A DNA stretch of 64,000 bases, taken from positions 35,491-99,490 of the forward strand of contig CAYXUU010000015.1 in the NCBI GenBank assembly GCA_964468645.1, read 5' to 3'. Shown here one piece after another: positions 61,478 through 64,000 of the stretch; the stretch's first letter is position 1, and each line of letters starts with the position of its first letter. Both the position numbers and the translations under genes were made by a program. Source of the stretch: JAIOZK01 sp964468645 (GTDB lineage Bacteria; Bacteroidota; Bacteroidia; Bacteroidales; JAIOZK01). The notes beneath the pieces are model-generated. The model did not search any database. It worked only from the letters and a program-made list of their open reading frames with translations, and was not told the DNA's origin.

Positions 61478-64000
61478 TTACTGACTTCTCGTGACCCCTT
61501 CCAGTTTCTCGATCCGTTCAACCAATGTCGAATTTTGCTCCTGCAGCATTTCTATCAATGCATGCTGGTTCTCAATCATACCCTGCTGCTCCTGCATGGC
61601 TTTTACCATATATGGAATCATTTCTGTCGTATAGATTCCTTTCATCCCCTCCAGGTTGGCAGCAACCAATTCAGGGATAACCTTTTCAACTTCCTGGGCA
61701 ATAAAACCAATGCCTGGTAATCCGGTAGATATCCAGTTAAAGGTAACCGGCCGAAGTTTCATGACTTTGTCGAGGCTGCCCGAGAACGCATTAATTGTGC
61801 TTTTTAATCTTTTATCAGATGGATTGATATTGGTAAGAATACCTGAATTGGAATAAACCGTCCCGGTGCCCAGTGCATAGATTTTAATATCGCCGTCATT
61901 CTCAATACTCATCACTTTATCACTCAGGTCGGGATTACCGGAATTTGCATCGGTATTCTGAAGGAAATGAAAATCCCCTCTGTTCCATCCAAGTCCGTTG
62001 TATTCATATACCAGGGCTCCTTTGCCTCTCTCATTTGAGGGCCCTCCGGCTGAAAACATGATACCAGTTGCTCCAGAAGTAGTACTCTCTCTGTTTTCAA
62101 TTTTAAGCGGATAGGCAAGGCCTGTTGAGCTTTTTTCAAGGTGTAGTCTGCATACCGGATCTGAAATTCCTAAACCCATAAAAGCATCCAGAATATTTAC
62201 TTCATCTGTAGTTTCATCCTCGAATTCGATCCTGCCGGCCGTTGATCCCAGGCCCAGCCACTGGTTATCTGCAGAGGGGCCGGCGAAAACAGCTCCGGAG
62301 GCCATGGAACCCACATTGCTGATGGTTCCGGATTCGTCTATCCAACTTAATATACCACTACCATTGGTTTTGAGTACCTGACCATTTGTCCCATCAGTTG
62401 TTGGAAAAATATATTCATTGTTTATATCCAGGGTGCCATTGATCCGTAACAGGTCATTATCAAACTCACCATAGATCAACGGGGTGGTGCTGTTTGAATT
62501 TTCTATATACAATTTATTGCTGCCGGTTTCGTAATATCCTGCCTCATAGCCGATTGCTACATTGCTGTCACCGGTGACATTTAAACACGATGCATCAGAT
62601 CCAATTGCTGTGTTGCAATTTCCTGTGGTATTTAAATATAACGCATTGTGTCCGATTGCTGAGTTATCCCATCCTGTTGTATTTGAATACAATGCACCAT
62701 ATCCTGTTGCTGTGTTAAATGATCCAGAGGCATTGTTAAATAAAGCACTATCACCGATTGCTGAATTCTGGTTATCCGATCCATCATCATGCGATCCGGC
62801 TCCATCACCCAGGAAAACACTACCGCCCCCGGTTTTACCATCCGAAAGGCCATTGATCTCATCAGCTCCTACATCGGTGGACCAGCTCAGGTTACCACTC
62901 CCATCAGATTGCAATATTTGTCCATCAGCACCGGCAATAGTTGGAAACCTGTATGCATTATTGATATCCAGGGTGCCAAAGATCTTAATATCCCCGTCAT
63001 TCTCAATAGTCATCACCTTATCATTCAGATCGGGGTTGCTGATATTTCCTTCGGTATTCTGGAGGAAATGAAAATCCCCTCTGTTCCATCCAAGTCCGTT
63101 GTATTCATATACCAGGGCTCCTTTGCCTCTCTCATTTGTGGGCCCTCCGGTTGAAAATAAGATACCCGTTGATACATATGAACTCTTCCTGTTTTCAATT
63201 TTAAGCGGATAGGCAAGGCCTGTTGAGCTTGTTTCAAGGTGTAACCTGCATACCGGATCTGAAATTCCTATCCCTACATTGCCGGCATTGGCTGAATAAA
63301 TATCATTTCCAGTGTTCTTCCAATTAAAAGAGCCTTCTAAAAAATTACCATCTATTGGATTGAACATCAGACCATTGAAACAACTTAGCTGAATCACTTT
63401 CAGATCATCACTGGTCAAATCTACCACACAGGCATAATTGCCCGAAACGGCAACAGAAAAAGGATAGTCTCCAATAGCCAGGCTTCCGCTCAGTGTTGGA
63501 CTTGACGGGTTGCTCACATCGATCACTTTCAGATCATCATTGGTCACATCTACCACATAGGCATAATTGCCCGAAACGGCAACAGATCGTGGGTCGTATC
63601 CAATCGCCAGGCTTCCGTTCAGTGTTGGGCTTGACGGGTTGCTCACATCGATCACCTTCAGATCATTACTGCCCGAATCTACCACATAGGCATAATTGCC
63701 CGAAACGGCAACAGATTCTGGGTAGTCTCCAATCGCCAGGCTTCCGCTCAGTGTTGGGCTTGACGGGTTGCTCACATCGATCACTTTCAGATCATCACTA
63801 CCAATATCTACCACATAGGCATAATTGCCCGAAACGGCAACAGATCGTGGGTCGCTTCCAATCGCCAGGCTTCCACTCAGTGTTGGGCTTGACGGGTTGC
63901 TCACATCGATCACCTTCAGATCATCACTGCCCGAATCTACCACACAGGCATAATTGCCCGAAACGGCAACAGATCGTGGGTTGCTTCCAATCGCCAGGCT
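61478..64000 (-). CDS. LVIVD-repeat surface protein with tail-fibre stem and S74-type chaperone (5' end outside window)
   Basis: The frame is open to the right edge, so the N terminus is missing; at least 840 residues are visible. N-terminal part: LVIVD-type repeats of 43 residues (DLKVIDVSNPSSPTLSGSLA), predicted to form a beta-propeller. Middle: a beta-solenoid stem with SAIG/NTTG repeats (NSAIGHNALYLNTTGNCNTA) and two copies of a GISDPVCRLHLE segment. C terminus: an S74-like chaperone (NPSDKRLKSTINAF, PGIGFIAQEVEKVIPELVA) and coiled coil. It is probably a secreted trimeric surface fibre. Confidence 0.85.
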   Translation of the reverse strand, partial: SLAIGSNPRSVAVSGNYACVVDSGSDDLKVIDVSNPSSPTLSGSLAIGSDPRSVAVSGNYAYVVDIGSDDLKVIDVSNPSSPTLSGSLAIGDYPESVAVSGNYAYVVDSGSNDLKVIDVSNPSSPTLNGSLAIGYDPRSVAVSGNYAYVVDVTNDDLKVIDVSNPSSPTLSGSLAIGDYPFSVAVSGNYACVVDLTSDDLKVIQLSCFNGLMFNPIDGNFLEGSFNWKNTGNDIYSANAGNVGIGISDPVCRLHLETSSTGLAYPLKIENRKSSYVSTGILFSTGGPTNERGKGALVYEYNGLGWNRGDFHFLQNTEGNISNPDLNDKVMTIENDGDIKIFGTLDINNAYRFPTIAGADGQILQSDGSGNLSWSTDVGADEINGLSDGKTGGGSVFLGDGAGSHDDGSDNQNSAIGDSALFNNASGSFNTATGYGALYSNTTGWDNSAIGHNALYLNTTGNCNTAIGSDASCLNVTGDSNVAIGYEAGYYETGSNKLYIENSNSTTPLIYGEFDNDLLRINGTLDINNEYIFPTTDGTNGQVLKTNGSGILSWIDESGTISNVGSMASGAVFAGPSADNQWLGLGSTAGRIEFEDETTDEVNILDAFMGLGISDPVCRLHLEKSSTGLAYPLKIENRESTTSGATGIMFSAGGPSNERGKGALVYEYNGLGWNRGDFHFLQNTDANSGNPDLSDKVMSIENDGDIKIYALGTGTVYSNSGILTNINPSDKRLKSTINAFSGSLDKVMKLRPVTFNWISTGLPGIGFIAQEVEKVIPELVAANLEGMKGIYTTEMIPYMVKAMQEQQGMIENQHALIEMLQEQNSTLVERIEKLEGVTRSQ
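61967..63264 (-). repeat. Internal duplication of about 200 bp in the fibre gene
   Basis: Segments at about 61967-62165 and 63062-63264 are nearly identical (both contain tccaagtccgttgtattcat) and encode the two GISDPVCRLHLE modules. They are direct repeats in the same frame, about 1.1 kb apart. Confidence 0.75.
63412..64000 (-). repeat. 129-bp in-frame tandem repeats
   Basis: The marker tgctcacatc recurs at 63511, 63640, 63769 and 63898, exactly 129 bp apart, giving 43-residue protein repeats. The array continues beyond the window. Near-identity between units suggests recent expansion or gene conversion. Confidence 0.9.

Overview
The window looks like one contig of a Bacteroidota genome (Bacteroidales/Marinilabiliales-like, low GC, probably assembled from environmental DNA because it holds a 100-N gap at 52140-52239). 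Evidence for the lineage is seen directly: C-terminal type IX secretion sorting tails on the beta-helix protein (7641-9314) and the subtilase (18606-20279), GldI-type lipoprotein FKBP isomerases, GWxTD, DUF3078 and DUF4293 proteins, an AbgT transporter, and promoters with the TAnnTTTG -7 box typical of this phylum. No rRNA, tRNA, CRISPR array, transposase or integrase was recognised.

Layout. 1-14031: a long co-directional cluster for an exported polysaccharide (two GT2 and three GT4-like glycosyltransferases, hexapeptide acetyltransferase, FkbM and class I methyltransferases, secreted beta-helix protein) that runs without a break into two histidine kinase/receiver proteins. 14089-43859: mostly housekeeping genes (two FKBP lipoproteins, DHH phosphoesterase, ndk, XRE regulator, secreted subtilase, aldehyde dehydrogenase, trmD, an ABM/Fe-alcohol dehydrogenase/membrane/cutC operon, rplS, Kef-type antiporter, AbgT transporter, rlmB, GWxTD, rmuC, TonB-C protein, MscS, rho, mpl) followed by a thioredoxin-type APS reductase (cysH). 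44348-51688: aprB-aprA-qmoA-qmoB-qmoC, a complete dissimilatory APS reductase with its quinone-interacting membrane oxidoreductase. 51689-64000: secreted and surface proteins (hydrolase, tail-fibre-chaperone proteins, LruC protein, LVIVD-repeat protein), a LolC/E-like permease and NamZ-like DUF1343, mixed with gene relics and repeats.

The apr-qmo locus is the most striking metabolic feature. AprBA interconverts APS and sulfite plus AMP, and QmoABC links it to the quinone pool through FAD, Fe-S clusters and a membrane b-type subunit. Neither sat nor dsrAB is in the window, so direction (sulfite oxidation or APS reduction) cannot be read here. CysH, 2.7 kb upstream, is an unrelated enzyme for the same substrate and is presumably assimilatory.

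The second striking feature is non-coding. Nearly every larger intergenic spacer is built of degenerate units that keep a strict 7-nt phase (or 14 nt) while the unit sequence drifts, often as complementary pairs that can fold into hairpins. One such array forms the predicted 5' leader of aprB, one contains the qmoA start codon, and one, followed by two palindromes, sits in frame inside qmoB and accounts for an extra ~44 residues relative to the paralogous QmoA.
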